Shown piece by piece: positions 46,207-58,784 of a stretch of DNA of 64,000 nt; the first letter of the stretch is position 1; each line of letters opens with the position of its first letter. Location of the stretch: NCBI GenBank assembly GCA_018343915.1, contig JABRWF010000002.1, positions 2,852,001-2,916,000 of the forward strand, read 5' to 3'. The notes beneath the pieces were generated by a model. It had not been told where the DNA came from, did no database searches, and saw only the letters and a program-made list of their open reading frames with translations. The position numbers were made by a program, and so were the translations under genes. Source of the stretch: Agroathelia rolfsii. Taxonomy: Eukaryota > Basidiomycota > Agaricomycetes > Amylocorticiales > Amylocorticiaceae.

Positions 46207-48802
46207 TTAGTTCACCGAAATATAAACAGGGAAAGGTCGGTGCAACGCCAGCATAGAATCCAGGAACAGGTCACAGTACTCTTCCTCTTTAATATCTGAT
46301 TCAGTGTGACTAGGGAAGGAAAGGAAATGCAATCAGAATCGATATCGATAGGATAGGTAACAAGGGCTTACCATCATTTATAATGGCCAGGAAGTTGTGC
46401 ATGCATTATAATTTTATTTTCTGGACATATCCTGCAAACACCGACTGCTTTATATGTCTCAGGAAATTGAGGAGATGCAGTTTTTTCCAATTCCTGAACA
46501 GCCGGGATAAGATGTTTATTGAGCATTGTCCAGTTCATGCAAGTACGCTGCTCGTGATTATGCTTATAGACGGCATGAAGGACCTATGGCAAGAACATTA
46601 ACTTGCTTTTGATGTGCGTTGGAGCAGTGACGTAGAGGACTTACAGCCTGTGTCCATGAAAGCACGAGATTTTCCCCATCTCTGGTACATAGAGGGCAAA
46701 CAAACCGGGCGTCTAAAGAGTCCATCTCGCTAGCCGTAATCATGTCTGGGTCCATTTGGCAGGCCAGTATGAGCTGTCTCGCAACAAAAGTCGCTACCGT
46801 ATCAAAAGTCAATGAATCATTGTTCATATTCAGGTATTGCATCCATGGCGGTTGAATGGTCTGCCTCCATGCTTGAAAGTCAAACGAATATTCTTCATAT
46901 GGTGGTCCCACGTAAGTATTCCCCCAAAAACATGCGTGCACAAGGACACGTGGATATTGCAGCAAATCCGTCCGGCATCGGGCACATTGGAAGAAGGTGG
47001 TGGCGAGCCATAACCTAGCTACTCCGGGAACTCCAGATCTCATGATATTTCCAAACGAGGGCGTGGGGGGTAAGAGCTTGACAAGGTATTCGTTAATTTT
47101 TTGCGACCAGTCCGCAGTCAGTTTTGGTAACCGAGAGAGGACTCTTGTGAAGCTATGTTGAAGAACTTCCTCCTCAAAGGGTGCCTCTAATATCTCTCTG
47201 AACTCGGGGAAGTATGCAACGACCGCTACTCCGGGTATTATTTCTTTTGGTCGTTCCAGAGAACGGGTGCGGAGTACTTTCGCGAGCAGCATTATGCGAT
47301 CGCACAGTTGTTTCTCTCTCAGACGCTTGAGGCGAGCAATGCGATGGTGCTGAATGATGGTAACTAAATCTGGCTGTATTTTGTTCCAGGCTAGCAACAG
47401 TTTGAATAACAGTTCCTTCGCCAGCTTCTGGGATACGATACTTACCCCGGTCTGTCAGTGGTCGTGGTTTGTGAAATTCCGGATGTCGAAGCAGCGATCG
47501 GTCTTCTTCTTCCAGTATAAAATCAACTTCTTCAGACCATCCTAGGTCTCGTAATTTTTGCAATATACTTACCGACTCTCAATGAACTGTCGAGCGGGCG
47601 AGAGAAGAACAATATTACTTACGCCTGTTTCCTTTCCTTGCGTATGTTTTGCAATTCATCTCTGCGGTCTTTTGTCCGACTCGCATCCCAATATTTGCAA
47701 TCTTCAGCGTGCTGATTAAATACATTAAATTAACAAAAGACATAAATTTATGACAGAAGGGAATGTTTAAAACGACCTCTTTGATTGCATCGGTTTTTCT
47801 GGCGCAGCATTGCAAGAACTCGGTCAGCCGTTCGTCTTCAAGTAGCTCCGTTGTGTTGACAAAATTCACTACGTCTGCCTTCAAGAATAGCATATGAGGA
47901 CCTCCTATGGAGAAGTTAATCAGTGATGAACCTGTACGATGACACAAAAAGCAACCTTTCTGACGGAAATACATGCTATAAGGCAGGTATTTGAAGCCTG
48001 TGAATCCGGGACGTAGAATCACGGGCACCATGGATGCAAAGCGGGGTTGGTCAATCAGGATATTACTGTGAACCTATCATCCGGACGAGACTCATGATAC
48101 GAAAGACATGTGAGACCATACGTTTCATGGACGCAGTGGTTGCAAATGCGCATTCGTAACTCCCATAGTGTTGCATAAGCTTGCTTGCCACAATTCTGCA
48201 AGTACCTGAATTTCAGAAATATAAAAAAAGTATCATTCAGACATGTCTGCGCACATAGCATTTATTCTCAAACGCAAGTGAGGCAAATTGGGGCTCGTTC
48301 AGATCAGGAGGGCAGGCGGGCAAGCCTTTGACAGAAGCGAGTGCATTTTTCCAGATAAATATGACCCTTTTATTCATCAGCGCAGAACGTAGGCTCTTGG
48401 TCGTACGGGAAACATGCAGTAAATCAAGCGGATGTAGGACCGAAAAGATCTTGGGTCCCCGTTAGTAGTACTCGCGGAATGACATCTCTTAAGAAGCTGG
48501 TTTACTTCGTAGAGGATGTCGAGAGGCATGTCTAATAACATAGCCAGTCTGCCTCGCACACGGTATCTCTTCTTGCGTAATTTTTCGTTATTGGCCCTGT
48601 GTTCGTCGGCATCATGATCGACGACAGCTGGTCTTGCCTTTTTGTGGCTAGGACTCCGAGTTGCGGGGGCAGATTCGGACGGAGATTGAGGTGAGACGAT
48701 GCCATGATCATTGTCCACATCACCAGACTCGAGCTGTTCAACATATGCGACCGCTTTTCTCTTGCGAGTAGACCGCCTAAGGGGTGTTGGCTGGCTGGGC
48801 AT
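46207..48802 (-). CDS. F-box protein with Cys-rich region (Agaricomycete type)
   Basis: The start is Met at 48802 ('MPSQPTPLRRSTRKRK'), a basic N-terminus. Splicing then restores an F-box: 'MLLDMPLDILYE|IFSVLHPLDLLHVSRTTKSLRSALMN'. The conserved 'WKNALASVKGLPACPPDLNEPQFASLAF' and a Cys-rich segment 'NCGKQAYATLWELRMRICNHC' follow. F-box proteins recruit substrates to SCF ubiquitin ligases. Downstream exons encode a helical body and two further Cys pairs ('CARCRTDLL', 'CPLCTRDG'). The frame meets TGA at 46374-46376. Beyond it, splicing across the TGA would add about 35 acidic, coding-like residues to a stop at 46207-46209. The protein therefore either ends at 46374 or is truncated by a nonsense change. 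Confidence 0.75.
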
Positions 48803-49229
48803 GATGACTCGGAGCAAGGTGGCAGACACGACTGCTCCACAGATCGAGGCTTGCTGTGACCGAGGCAAGACAGCGTTCGGAAGCAAGAAGTGAACGGGCT
48901 TATTTTGTTAACTTCCAACTCAATACAGTAATTGCCAGTTTTACCTAATGTAGACTCGGAATGCGTGACGTGTGTCACAGAGTTCGGATCGATCGCAAGT
49001 GAATGTAATGTAATCTGACTTGTTTCAATTACTCCAGCCAGTCTGCTTGACTGGTTCGACATGTCAGATCTCTGACGGGCCTTTCCTCATCAAAAACCGC
49101 CTTCGATTCGCCTTTTCCGGTTATATGAATAAACCCATCGTTTCCTTGAAAATGAACCAGGCCTCCCATTCCATCCCCGCTTGCTAACACCAGCAGCAGA
49201 CCCTCCTACCTTCCTCCTCGCTCAACGCC
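48803..49229. promoter_or_regulatory. Divergent promoter region, F-box / acyltransferase
   Basis: About 430 bp between divergent starts. The acyltransferase side is C/T-rich just before its ATG, as is common in fungal core promoters. No gene seen. Confidence 0.5.
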
Positions 49230-51137
49230 ATGGCTAGCATTATTCTCGATTCTGGTAACGGCATGAAACTCGATGCTGGAAAGTCGATACATACTCGCTT
49301 ATCTTTTGAAAGGAAGATGGGGCACAGCGAGACATCCTACTTTCTACCCTCACGCGCATCAGGTGTAAACGATATGTATGATAGCTTTGTCCTTTGATTT
49401 GAATCATGCTTATTTGGCATATATTCAGGTATCTGCATCTGGGCATGGATGCTCCCGAACGTCTTGTCGAGTACAAGCGTGTAAAGACCGTGTGGGCAAT
49501 CATGCGCGGCAGACATCCTCTCTTTGCATCTCGTGTTGAAATGCACGACTATGACGACATCCGCTTCGTGTAAGCTGCGATCCAATCTTTGTGGTCTTTC
49601 GATCATCCCTGACCGTATCTTAGCTATACTCCACCCCTGACTATTGCTGAGGTACTTGAGGACGCAGAAAAATCTTTAGATTTCCGAGCACAAACGGGAG
49701 AAGGTACGTCCGGAATATGTTAGCATGTACTTTTCATTCAAATGATTTGTCACAGAGATGACAGATTCCTATCTCAATGGCCCTCGTATATTGAGTAGCG
49801 AGAAGTTGTCTTGTCTCGTCGTAGCTCAACCTTGGAGACGTGGCCAGACACCCGACATATCATCGTCACCAGAGTATAGAGACACGATCCGAGACGTTCG
49901 ATTCATGCTCTCTACGACTCATTACGTTGGTGATGGTGTCTCCTTACATACCTGGGCCAATCACTTCTTCGGCTTGCTTGGTTCTCAGAAGACGCAGAAG
50001 GAACTTGACGATCTTCTACAGAATGAGTGGAATTTGCGATGGTCTAAGCTCCGTGATGATGTCTGCTACATATCTTTAATGATATCTGTGCGTATCGTTG
50101 ATTATGCATCAATAGCCTACGTCTGCCCTTCCCGAGAACATGGAGAAGAACTTTGTACCCGTCCAGGGCCGGTTCCGCAGAGCTGCCACGCAAATAGACT
50201 TTCAGCTCAGCCAAAACAAGCTCGTCGTTCGTTTTCATGTTTATTACACTCAATTGGTTTTTCAAGCTGATCAACGAACATGTTAGGGCGGGCAAGTCTT
50301 TCCACGCCGTAAAGATCCTGTACGCAAGACTGTAGTTCCCTATACTATTTACGACCCCGAGCGAACCAAGAAGATGATAAAAACTTGCAAGGCTCATGGC
50401 GTCTCCATCTCGGCTGCCCTTTTTGCTATTTGCAACTTTGCTTGGGCAGGTATTACAACTCAAGACCGATCCCTTCCCATGTAAGTCCATAGCATGAGCT
50501 TTTTTTTTTGGCTCAAAATGGGTACTGAGTGCCGTTTAGGATGATGTACTCTGCAGTTAATGTCCGGCCATATCTCAACAAACCTCCTGTGCACGATTCA
50601 TACTGCTATCTTTCCATTGGCTATTTTAACGTCATTCTGCCCTCTTTCTTACCGCCCCCAGAGAATAGAGACAAGGTATTCTGGCACCGAGCTCGTATCG
50701 CCAAGGAGCAAAGTGCTAGCGTAGGCAAAAATCCTATGCTCGTCTCGCGGACACTTGAGATGGCCCAAAAACGCGGGGATCAAGCTCGTGCATGGGGCAA
50801 GGAGGATGATGAACGCGAAAAGGGCACTTTTGTGCCTCCACCCCCAGTTAAGAAGCCCGAGGGACCCCCTCCTGCCCCCTCGACGGCGCTCTTTGGGCTT
50901 TCGATGCTGGGCAATTTAGATGCTATATATCAGCATGCTACTTGGCCCGAGATCAAGATGCACACCCTCACCAGTGGCTCAAGACAGCGTAATGGCGCGA
51001 TGTTGATGTTCGGCTATACCTTCGCTGGGAGGCTGTGGGTCCTTACTGGTTATGACGAAAATGGGTATGAGAAGCCTTGGGTGCAGAACTTCCTTGATAA
51101 TGTTTCTCGAGGGATAGACGAGTTTTTGCTTCAGTGA
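49230..51137 (+). CDS. CoA-dependent acyltransferase (BAHD/condensation-like fold)
   Basis: The start 'MASIILDSGNGMKLDAGKSIHTRLSFERKMGHSE' is followed by 'YLHLGMDAPERLVEYKRVKTVWAIMRGRHPLFASRVE', the usual N-terminal acceptor-side region of chloramphenicol-acetyltransferase-like folds. The catalytic motif reads 'THYVGDGVSLHTW', fitting HxxxDG with His as general base. The second half contains 'HGVSISAALFAICNFAWA' and 'MMYSAVNVRPYLN', and it ends 'LWVLTGYDENGYEKPW'. Such stand-alone enzymes are widespread in Agaricomycetes and usually acylate alcohols or amines of secondary metabolites. The DFGWG motif of plant BAHD enzymes is not evident. Six or seven introns. Substrate unknown. Confidence 0.75.
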
Positions 51138-51435
51138 TTAGGATAACTTTCTAGATGTTGGACTTTTTTTTTTTTTTTCTTTCAAGCGTTTGTGTACTTT
51201 CTTTAGAATATATCTGTATCTTTGTGAAAGTGGAGCCTCGTGTAAACGATTCGATAGGAGTGAATGAGTACTGGACCGGCGATTGATATGCCTCGGCCCG
51301 CGGCATGCTGAATGCATTCGATTACGAGCACGATATTATTATTTTCCTTGCTTGAAGACGACTGTACTTGCACTCCGTTTCCGTTCCCGGATCCAAACTA
51401 GCATGCATATACTGGTCTGAACCATCGCACTACTA

Positions 51436-53487
51436 ATGTCTTTCATGTTGCCCTTCGATCTGCTCGTCTCCACCTTGAACCAGCTCCCGGGCCCAGTGAA
51501 CAGTTATGACGAATCGAGCGTCCGGACGCTTGTGTCATGTCTCGCCGTCAACTCTCACTTTCGCTCGGTCGCATCACTCTCGCATCTCTGGGAACCATAC
51601 TATCGTACTCGATATCGGCATTGCAATGCAGATAGAGAACGACAAAGGTTTGAGCTGCACCAGGGCAATTATTATCTGATGTATAGGGAGAGGAGACAAA
51701 TAGATAATCGTGCTCTCGATATCCTGAACACTGTCGTACTCAGTCGTACAGAGCGGCAGGGTAAGGCGTGCGCATTACCTGATCTAGGCTACGATGCCTG
51801 GGACGTTCTTGAGGCGGAGAAGTACCAGCCCATACCGATCATTTTTCGCCCGAATTATGAGAGGGACGACGACAGTGATGACGACTCCCTCACTAGGCCT
51901 CATGCTGTCACACGCATTTTCTGGGCCAAAATGTGCCAGGGTGTGATAGCGAAAAGGCACGCCATATCGCTATGGTCGAAAGTCCATGCTCAAAGGCATG
52001 AATCCGCACCCCCATCTAGGCCATCCCTAGAGGAGGTGTTTGCAGGGCTTTCCGAGTTCTTTGGATACTCTTATCTGGAACTGGAAGATCGTATGAACCA
52101 TCTCCGTCTGCGATGCAAAGAGCAACTCGGCCTACAGGGCGTGGTAACTGACCCGGCAACGAATGGATTTGATATCAACAGTGTATGTATTAGCGTCTGT
52201 GCATTCATGCGTAGTGAAGGGCTGGGCGCAGTAGACGGTAATGCCTTTTCTCATATACTTGTGGTCTTTTTTCTTTCTTCGTATTAACCATGGCCTCCCT
52301 GCTTATAATAACAGGAAGCGAATTCCATGCACTCTTGAACCATTTCCCTCATCATTATCATTACAACCCAACGATCCCACTACCCCTCGTCAGCGTCTTC
52401 GTCTCATTACTCGATGTCTTCAACTTTCGAGCCTGGCCAGTCAACGTCCCCGGGCGAGTCATCGCTCGCGTCTCGAACCCAACCATACCCCAGAAACCAG
52501 TCTTTGTCGACGTCTACGACTCAGAGGAGCATGCCGTTCTCTCCCACGAGAATGATCTGCCAATCCTTATGGCTCGCCTGCAGGCTGACGAGTTCGGCCG
52601 CGCGGCCGATGTGCTCGCGCCTGCATATACGGAAGACATGCTCCTACGCGCGACACGCAATATCTTCACCTCTTTCGAGCTCGCGCGTCGAGAGCTCCGG
52701 ACCGTAGCGGACGTCGAGTTCGTCACATCGGCTATGTATGCTGCGCTGTGCGCCGACGCGCTTTGCACGGATGACATACAGAGTTGTCAACAGTTGTGTG
52801 CGCACACGCGCATGTTCCCGCTCGATGCGCGCGCGGTGCTATTGGACGGGCTGAAACCGCAGTTGAGCCACCGTGCTGCAATCGCACTGCAGTCGTCATA
52901 CGAGTATTATGGATCACCGGATGTGGATGTGCGAAAGCTTAGAAGTGATCCGCGCGTGTTGTTCAAGGTCGGGACTGTGTTTCATCATAAGATGCACAAG
53001 TATGACGGATGTATCACGGGTTGGGATGCAAGTGTTTCCTTTCTTCGTCTTTTTGGTCGTTTCGTCATCGATGGATGACATCTCCTTCTATCTATCTTCT
53101 TTCGTTGAATTCCGTGCTAATTGGAATCAATAAACAGTCTAAATGCGAGGCTGATGAATCCTGGATACGCAGATGGAATGTCGATAGTCTCTCAGATGGT
53201 CGAGACCAGCCATTCTACGAGGTGACGGATGTTTTGGGTGCTACACGATGTACGTACTATTTTCACATAGGGCGCTTTAAGGATTATAGACGCTAATACC
53301 TAACACTGTAGACGTTGCACAGCAAAACATCCAACCACGAGATCTGACGTGGAAGTTAGCACGCGAATTTAGGGAGAAAACGCCATCGTTGGACAGATGG
53401 TTCGAGGGCGTCAAGATGGCCGAAGATGGTCTGCGGAGGTTTGCACCTACTCCTGAACTGCAGGCAATGTATCCTGAAGATGTATAG
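51436..53487 (+). CDS. FBXO21-like F-box protein with YccV (HspQ-like) domain
   Basis: The start 'MSFMLPFDLLVSTLNQLPG' is an F-box with 'LVSCLAVNSHFRSVASLSHLWEPYYRTRY'. The middle region after the intron at about 52239-52315 ('FHALLNHFPHHYHYNPTIPLPLVSVFVSLLDVF', 'NPTIPQKPVFVDVYDSEE') corresponds to the SirB1/transglutaminase-like segment of FBXO21. The C-terminal domain is 'VLFKVGTVFHHKMHKYDGCITGWD...CKADESWI...GRDQPFYEV', completed after another intron by 'YVAQQNI'. That is the YccV (hemimethylated-DNA-binding/HspQ-like) domain. The order F-box, SirB1-like, YccV is that of animal FBXO21. It is expected to be a substrate adaptor of an SCF ubiquitin ligase. The catalytic Cys of the transglutaminase-like part is not evident to me. 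Confidence 0.82.
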
Positions 53488-53915
53488 CATCGATGCACTC
53501 ATACTATATTTGTATTGTTTGCGAAATATCCTGTATTTGTGCACGCACTTATTCACATCATTTACCGGGGAGAGGGAAAAACATGGGTATTGATCATATT
53601 TAAGTTTACAGAGTATTCGTAAGTAAGGAAATGAGTGATTTAGTCCAAGCCGCCGGTAGAGTAATAAAGCTAAAAAGGAAAAAGAAACAAGGAGTGGTGG
53701 TAGCGTGTAAACGATCCACAAATAAAATAAAATGAGTGAAGACGAAGAGATAATAATACGTGCGCGTATATGCGCAGGAAATAGGGATATAAGTGTGATG
53801 AAAATCAAGAAGCAATCGTTTTTTTTTTTTTTTTGCTCATCTCGTCTGTGTCGGAAAGAGGGGTATTTCACTTGCATCTCAGCCAGTACGCCTCTTTCTT
53901 CATATCCTAAGAAAA
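53488..53915. other. Convergent 3' intergenic region
   Basis: About 430 bp between convergent genes, with a T run at about 53819-53834. No gene seen. Confidence 0.4.
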
Positions 53916-55597
53916 TCATATGACAGGAGTAGCCGGCCGTGCCTTGCTTACTTTCCTACCCCACCACGACTTGACCGGCTGGGCCCTGCGCTGGGCCGCC
54001 GTGATCTCACCAAACTCGTTCTCACCATTACCGTCCTCGCCAGAGACACCGCTCTTCACGGACACGAATGCACTGTCCATGCTCTCGAAGCTGGCAACTG
54101 ACTCCGCGGGACCGGGACCGGGTGGGAGAGTACCATCGCCGGCGTCGAGCTTGCCCCGTCTAGAGGGGTACGGCGCGTAGTATGTGAATGGCGATGGACG
54201 CTGGGAGGTGCTCGGCACGGGATTAAAAAGTGCCTCGATCAGAACCTCGGTCGCTCTCAGGCCAACCGTCGATGGAATGTGGTCTAGGTCAATATCGGAA
54301 GCACGCAAAGGTTTCTTGATCGTGCTCGCATTCGAACGAGACTGCGAATGCCGAAGGGAAAGGGTATCTAGAACTTCTAGCGTACGTGGCCGTGTCCGGT
54401 AGACATCGTTCTCGAGTATACCCGCTACACCGCCGAAGATCTCGCCCTTTGGCAGAGGGGGAGCGATATATGAAGATTCTCCGCCGACATGATTAACTTC
54501 AATGGTCAGCTATATTTGAGCATTAGAATATAGAACGCTCCCACACGCAGACATTAACTAAAGAGGAGCTCACCCGAAGTGTAGCATTCGTCTTGCTTTC
54601 TCGTAATAGGTATCGGCGGGTTACCGAGCCGGCGTTAACGTATTCGGCAAGATTAAGATAAACCGCCCCGAGGCGGGGATTGCTAGGAGCATCGATATCG
54701 CCCGGTATGACTCGCTAGCGAGAAGCAACGTGAGACATATGGGGATGTATTATTAAAGGAAGGTAAGGTCTAGACTCTTACCTGTAGTACGACCAGTTTC
54801 AGCGGGCTGGTTTGTAATTCTCGCGTATCGCGGTCAATGGCCATCTGAACGACGACATTCACGGTATGCTCCCAATTGACGCCGTGTTCTCTTAGGGGCA
54901 GATAAGCCGTCATCCCAAGTGGTGCAGAGTATCCTTCAGCGGAATTATCAAAGGTCATGTTTTCTCGAGTCGGGGACCGTGGCGCGGCAGACGATATCGA
55001 CTGATTATCCGATGTACGGCGAGCACCTGACGTAGCATAGGTGTTGGCATGGGATACACCAGTATTACCGGAGTTCATGGAGACGTTGCTATCCAATAGA
55101 GCTGAAGATGCAGAGCTGCTGGAGGAGAAACTCCGGGTGGGATGAATGTCCGATGTGACCACGACTGCTGGCACAAGACCAGATTGGGATGTCTGTGAGC
55201 CATCGTTTGTGTCGTTGTCATTATCATCATCACTATCGTCGCTCAGATCTCGGGGCTTCGAGGGCCCTGGTGATGCCTGTATGGCTCTCTCCTTGCCCTT
55301 TGGTTTGACCTTTTGAAGGAATCCGCCTGAGCGATTTGCTTGCGCCTTCCTGAACTTCCATCGAACGCCAAATTCACCCCGTACGAGTGGTACACTGGAA
55401 ATCTGGTGTATATGGAGCTTGACGTGGAAAAGCGCGTGATGTGGGAATAGATGGTGAATATGGGTAAGGAAAGTACTCTGGTGAATGGGGGTTGTTGGAT
55501 GAGTTGCCTCTTGAGAACTAATACTAGCTGCTCTGGTCATTCCAGCTGGCTGAATATTGCTGCTCAGGTTGGGGCCTTGTCTGTGTGTTGGCTGCAT
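53916..55597 (-). CDS. NT-C2 domain protein (EEIG1/EHBP1 type)
   Basis: The start at 55597 is followed by a Ser/Thr-rich lead, then 'LFHVKLHIHQISSVPLVRGEFGVRWKFRKA', the first strands of an N-terminal C2 domain (PF10358 type). A long Ser/Asp-rich insert (about 55310-54960) interrupts the domain. It resumes with 'HGVNWEHTVNVVVQMAIDRDTRELQTSPLKLVVLQ'. After an intron come 'RLGAVYLNLAEYVNAGSVTRRYLLRESKTNATLRLTIEV', the 'LNLAEY...RYLL..SK.NA.L...I' signature. The C-terminus is low complexity. NT-C2 domains bind membranes or organise cytoskeletal and endocytic adaptors. The large insert inside the C2 fold is unusual in size. Family assignment is fairly strong, the cellular role unknown. Confidence 0.8.
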
Positions 55598-56090
55598 GTT
55601 GACTCGGAGTCTCCAAAGTGGTAATCAAGCGTCGAATGGGAGCATCAATAGTCCGTGATGAGGTTGGCTGTGTTCACAGGATACGCGGGAGAGCTACCAA
55701 GTGCGAGTTGAAATATTTTGGGTAGTGCTCGGGGTTAGAGATTCATGGTGAGAGAGGGAGAGAACGAGCCTGGGGACGGACAGGGACTCGCCAGCGAGGT
55801 CGAGTCTGCCATAAATATAAAGGGTGATGCAACAGCTGGCCCGGAAGCAGATGCTGACTCACCTGTGCTGACGAAGGCTGTTTATACATATATTTCTCAT
55901 GGCAACTGGATTCATCACTGATAAAGTGTCTCCTTGCAGTGTCTAGGCCCTCTATCCAAAATCAAATTATCGCAGCATGAATGAACCCTGATAAATGTTT
56001 GCCGGATGATTGATTGCAACTTGCAAGTTGCGGAAAAAAGAGAAAACGCGTGACAAGACGCGATCTGTGACGCTGTAACAGACGCGTCCA
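55598..56090. promoter_or_regulatory. Divergent promoter region, NT-C2 gene / RSC9
   Basis: About 0.5 kb between divergent starts. An open frame from ATG 55746 runs only to about 55918 and is probably not translated. In-frame TAA at 56076-56078 supports the RSC9 start at 56091. Confidence 0.45.
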
Positions 56091-58278
56091 ATGACTTCGA
56101 ATTCCTACGCCGCTGCTACAAAATATTATGGGACTGCTCAGAGGACACAGGCAAACACCTCTGATGACTATGAAAGTAGCGTATCTGTCCTCTGAATTGA
56201 TCCCGAGCACATTACCTGACATTTGCGATCCTAGGATGGTACACAGAGACGACGCCCAACAACCGCATGCTATTGTCTCTTCGCTCTGGCATAGACTCTG
56301 AAATCGAATGGGCACTTGACCGTCTATGTCGTCTCTGTCACAATGAACAATTTCTTCTCAAGGCGATCCCAGGCCTGACAGAGGCCCTCTACGAGTGGCC
56401 TGAATATTATGTGCGCGAGGGCGTCCAAAAGATCGCTAAAACACAGGGCATGTTTTCTCTCGACCCAGTACAGGCTGTACACACCAGACACGCCCTCGAT
56501 TCGCTCTTCGTCTTACGAAATTCTGCATCCAATGAACCCAATGCCACGGAACTGAGCAAGTCACCACGGGCTAGACGTCTTATCATCTCTATCCTACACA
56601 ACATTCACCCTGATTCGTCAACCAACATCGAATTTTTGTTGCATGCAATCGACCTGCTGTACACTATCATCCCTTCCGTGCCCATTCCAAAAACACCTGA
56701 GTCTGAAGACGACCCCATAAAACCTCTGGATGAGCTAGCCGGATCTTCCAAGGACCGATCATTAATAATTTCCTCGTTCAACTGCCTGAATGCCATTTAC
56801 GCCAACAATCAGTCAAATCTGCACCGTATCACGGAAGACTCTCCGACGTTCCGCGCATCCCTGCAATATCTGCCACTCTTTGTCGATAAGCAGCTCGTAG
56901 ATGCCGCAGTCAATTATCTGTACTCATATCTTAGCCATCCGGGCATGACGAAATCTTTTTTGTTCCATAAGGATATGCCGAGCGTACTCAAGCTATTGGT
57001 GAGCCTTATTATAAGCGAGCAGGTCGAGGAAAAGGTAGAAGAGGACATCACGGGAGAGATCAAGGCTGTAATGCCTCCAGAATACGCTATCAGAGTCCAT
57101 GACCTGACTTCAGAGGAATTGGAGATGCTTCTCCCCAGAGTGGAACCACAAAGATGCTTCGATTGGTACGTTTTCTCTCTCTCTCTCTCCTTGATTCAGA
57201 AACCGTTATTTGTAGATTGACACAGGGTAAGCACTTTAGGATGCGTCTCATGTTCGTCGCCTCCCCTCAAGGCGAGCTGACCCAAGTCGACTTTTGGAAC
57301 TTGTACAAGGACGCATTTGCACCACATCAGGAGCGTTTCCCCATGTTGGTCGCATCCGACGTGATCAAAAACGTCAGTACCGTCTTCCCGCAAGCACAGG
57401 CCATGGTTCTCCCTGGCCCACCCCCCAAGTTCGTCGTGCGTGGCGTCGTCCGGCGGACAGATATTGTCGATAACAAGGACGTTTTTATTTGTCTTTGGCA
57501 ACGAGGGGCGTGTGGTGCCTCATGCGAGTCGCTCTCGGTGCTATACCAGCATGTTATCCAGGAGCATATCCATATCGTGAATCAAGATCAAAACCAGACT
57601 CAGCTCGGCGGGGCAACTACGCAGGGCGAAGAGAGTACAGGCCAGAGTTATGCGTGTCTCTGGCACACCTGTCCTACTACGGCACTCCCATCCAAAGAGA
57701 GACTTCGCCAGCACGTCCTCACGCATCTCGGCAGTTGTCCTCCTCCTCCTCCTCCTCCTCCTCCTCCTCCTCCTGGTACCTCTTCCAACAACCAGCAGAG
57801 TCAAAACGGCGTAGAGGCAGCAGGAGCGACAGCCACCACCGGCAGTTCGAAAACGTCGTCCCGACCACTCCCACCTCCGGGCCGAACGGTGATTAGCTAC
57901 ACACGTGCTTCGTCCAGCGTAGCACCTTCCTCAACGGCGCTGACAGCCCTGCTCTGCATCCGCCTCCTCTTCCGCGCCTCGTTCGTCACCGGGCGTGAAG
58001 TCGCACCCAAGCCTGACGCGGACCACTTCGGTTTCCCCGGTATTATTGAGGAGGAAGTGCCGTCGGCGGAGGACGGCGCTGCTGGCGATGCAATGGACAT
58101 CGATGTTGACGGCGTTGGTGGAGAGGAAGAGGGCCAGCACGAGCGCGCGGGAGAGAGGCGCGGTCGTCGAGCTTTTGTTGGTGTCAGGCGGTTGTTGGAG
58201 AACGTGAAGATGCCGGTGCAGGAGGAGGTGTTGAGTGGGTGGATATCAGAAATGATCGATGCTGCACTGGATGGCTAG
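56091..58278 (+). CDS. RSC9: RSC9/ARID2-like chromatin-remodelling subunit
   Basis: A subunit of the RSC/PBAF-type SWI/SNF nucleosome remodeller. The start 'MTSNSYAAATKYYGTAQRT' has an in-frame stop just upstream. Splicing to 'TTPNNRMLLSLRSGIDSEIEWALDRLCRLCHNEQFLLKAIPGL' opens an armadillo-like helical body. An intron joining 'RCFDW' to 'MRLMFV' precedes the highly conserved 'ELTQVDFWNLYKDAF' and 'VASDVIKNVSTVFPQAQAMVLPGPPPKFVVRGVVRR', the RFX-like DNA-binding segment. Two C2H2-type fingers follow ('CLWQRGACGASC...HVIQEH' and 'CLWHTCPTTALPSKERLRQHVLTH'). A CCT microsatellite at about 57738-57775 encodes a run of Pro. No ARID domain is visible. Stop at 58276-58278. Confidence 0.88.
57738..57775 (+). 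repeat. RSC9: (CCT)n microsatellite in RSC9 coding sequence
   Basis: About a dozen CCT triplets encode consecutive prolines directly after the second zinc finger. Length is likely to vary between strains. Confidence 0.9.
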
Positions 58279-58784
58279 GTTGGCGGGTTGGGTTAGGTAT
58301 TGTTTAAAATAGAATTTCTCAAGCCTGCCGTTGCTCTTATATTCTTTCATTCCTATTGTCGTTCAGCTAACATCGCGAAATATATTGTAAAAATTGTTCG
58401 TAAGAAAAGAAAAGAAAAAAAAAGTATGGCCATGTTACGGGACAAGGGTATAAAACGCTACTCTGATCATCAACTACAACAAATACAATGGCAGGAAGAC
58501 AAGAAAAGCTTTCAGGAGTCGTGACATGTGAACGTAACCGGGGGTTGGCTGATTGCTACAACTTCGTACAAGACGGATTGTATCAATCGAGCTATAAAAG
58601 GATAAGGATTTGAGGTACACTAAGTGATTCAAGAACAGTCAAAGGGACAAGATATTGATAGGAAGAACACAGGGAGAAAAAGAAATGGGAGGGATCAAAA
58701 AGAACAAACAGAAGTTTCCAGGAAGTGTGTATGTATAAGCCCGGCTGAGGAGGTCACTCGAGAACTTTTGATTCTTTGAAGAGC
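58279..58784. other. Convergent 3' intergenic region
   Basis: About 0.5 kb between convergent genes, A-rich with AAAAG runs at about 58405-58425. No gene seen. Confidence 0.4.

Noticed and set aside
55746..55920. Open frame upstream of RSC9 as an extra N-terminal exon
   Set aside because: Stops follow and no clean splice path joins it to 56091; an in-frame TAA precedes that ATG.
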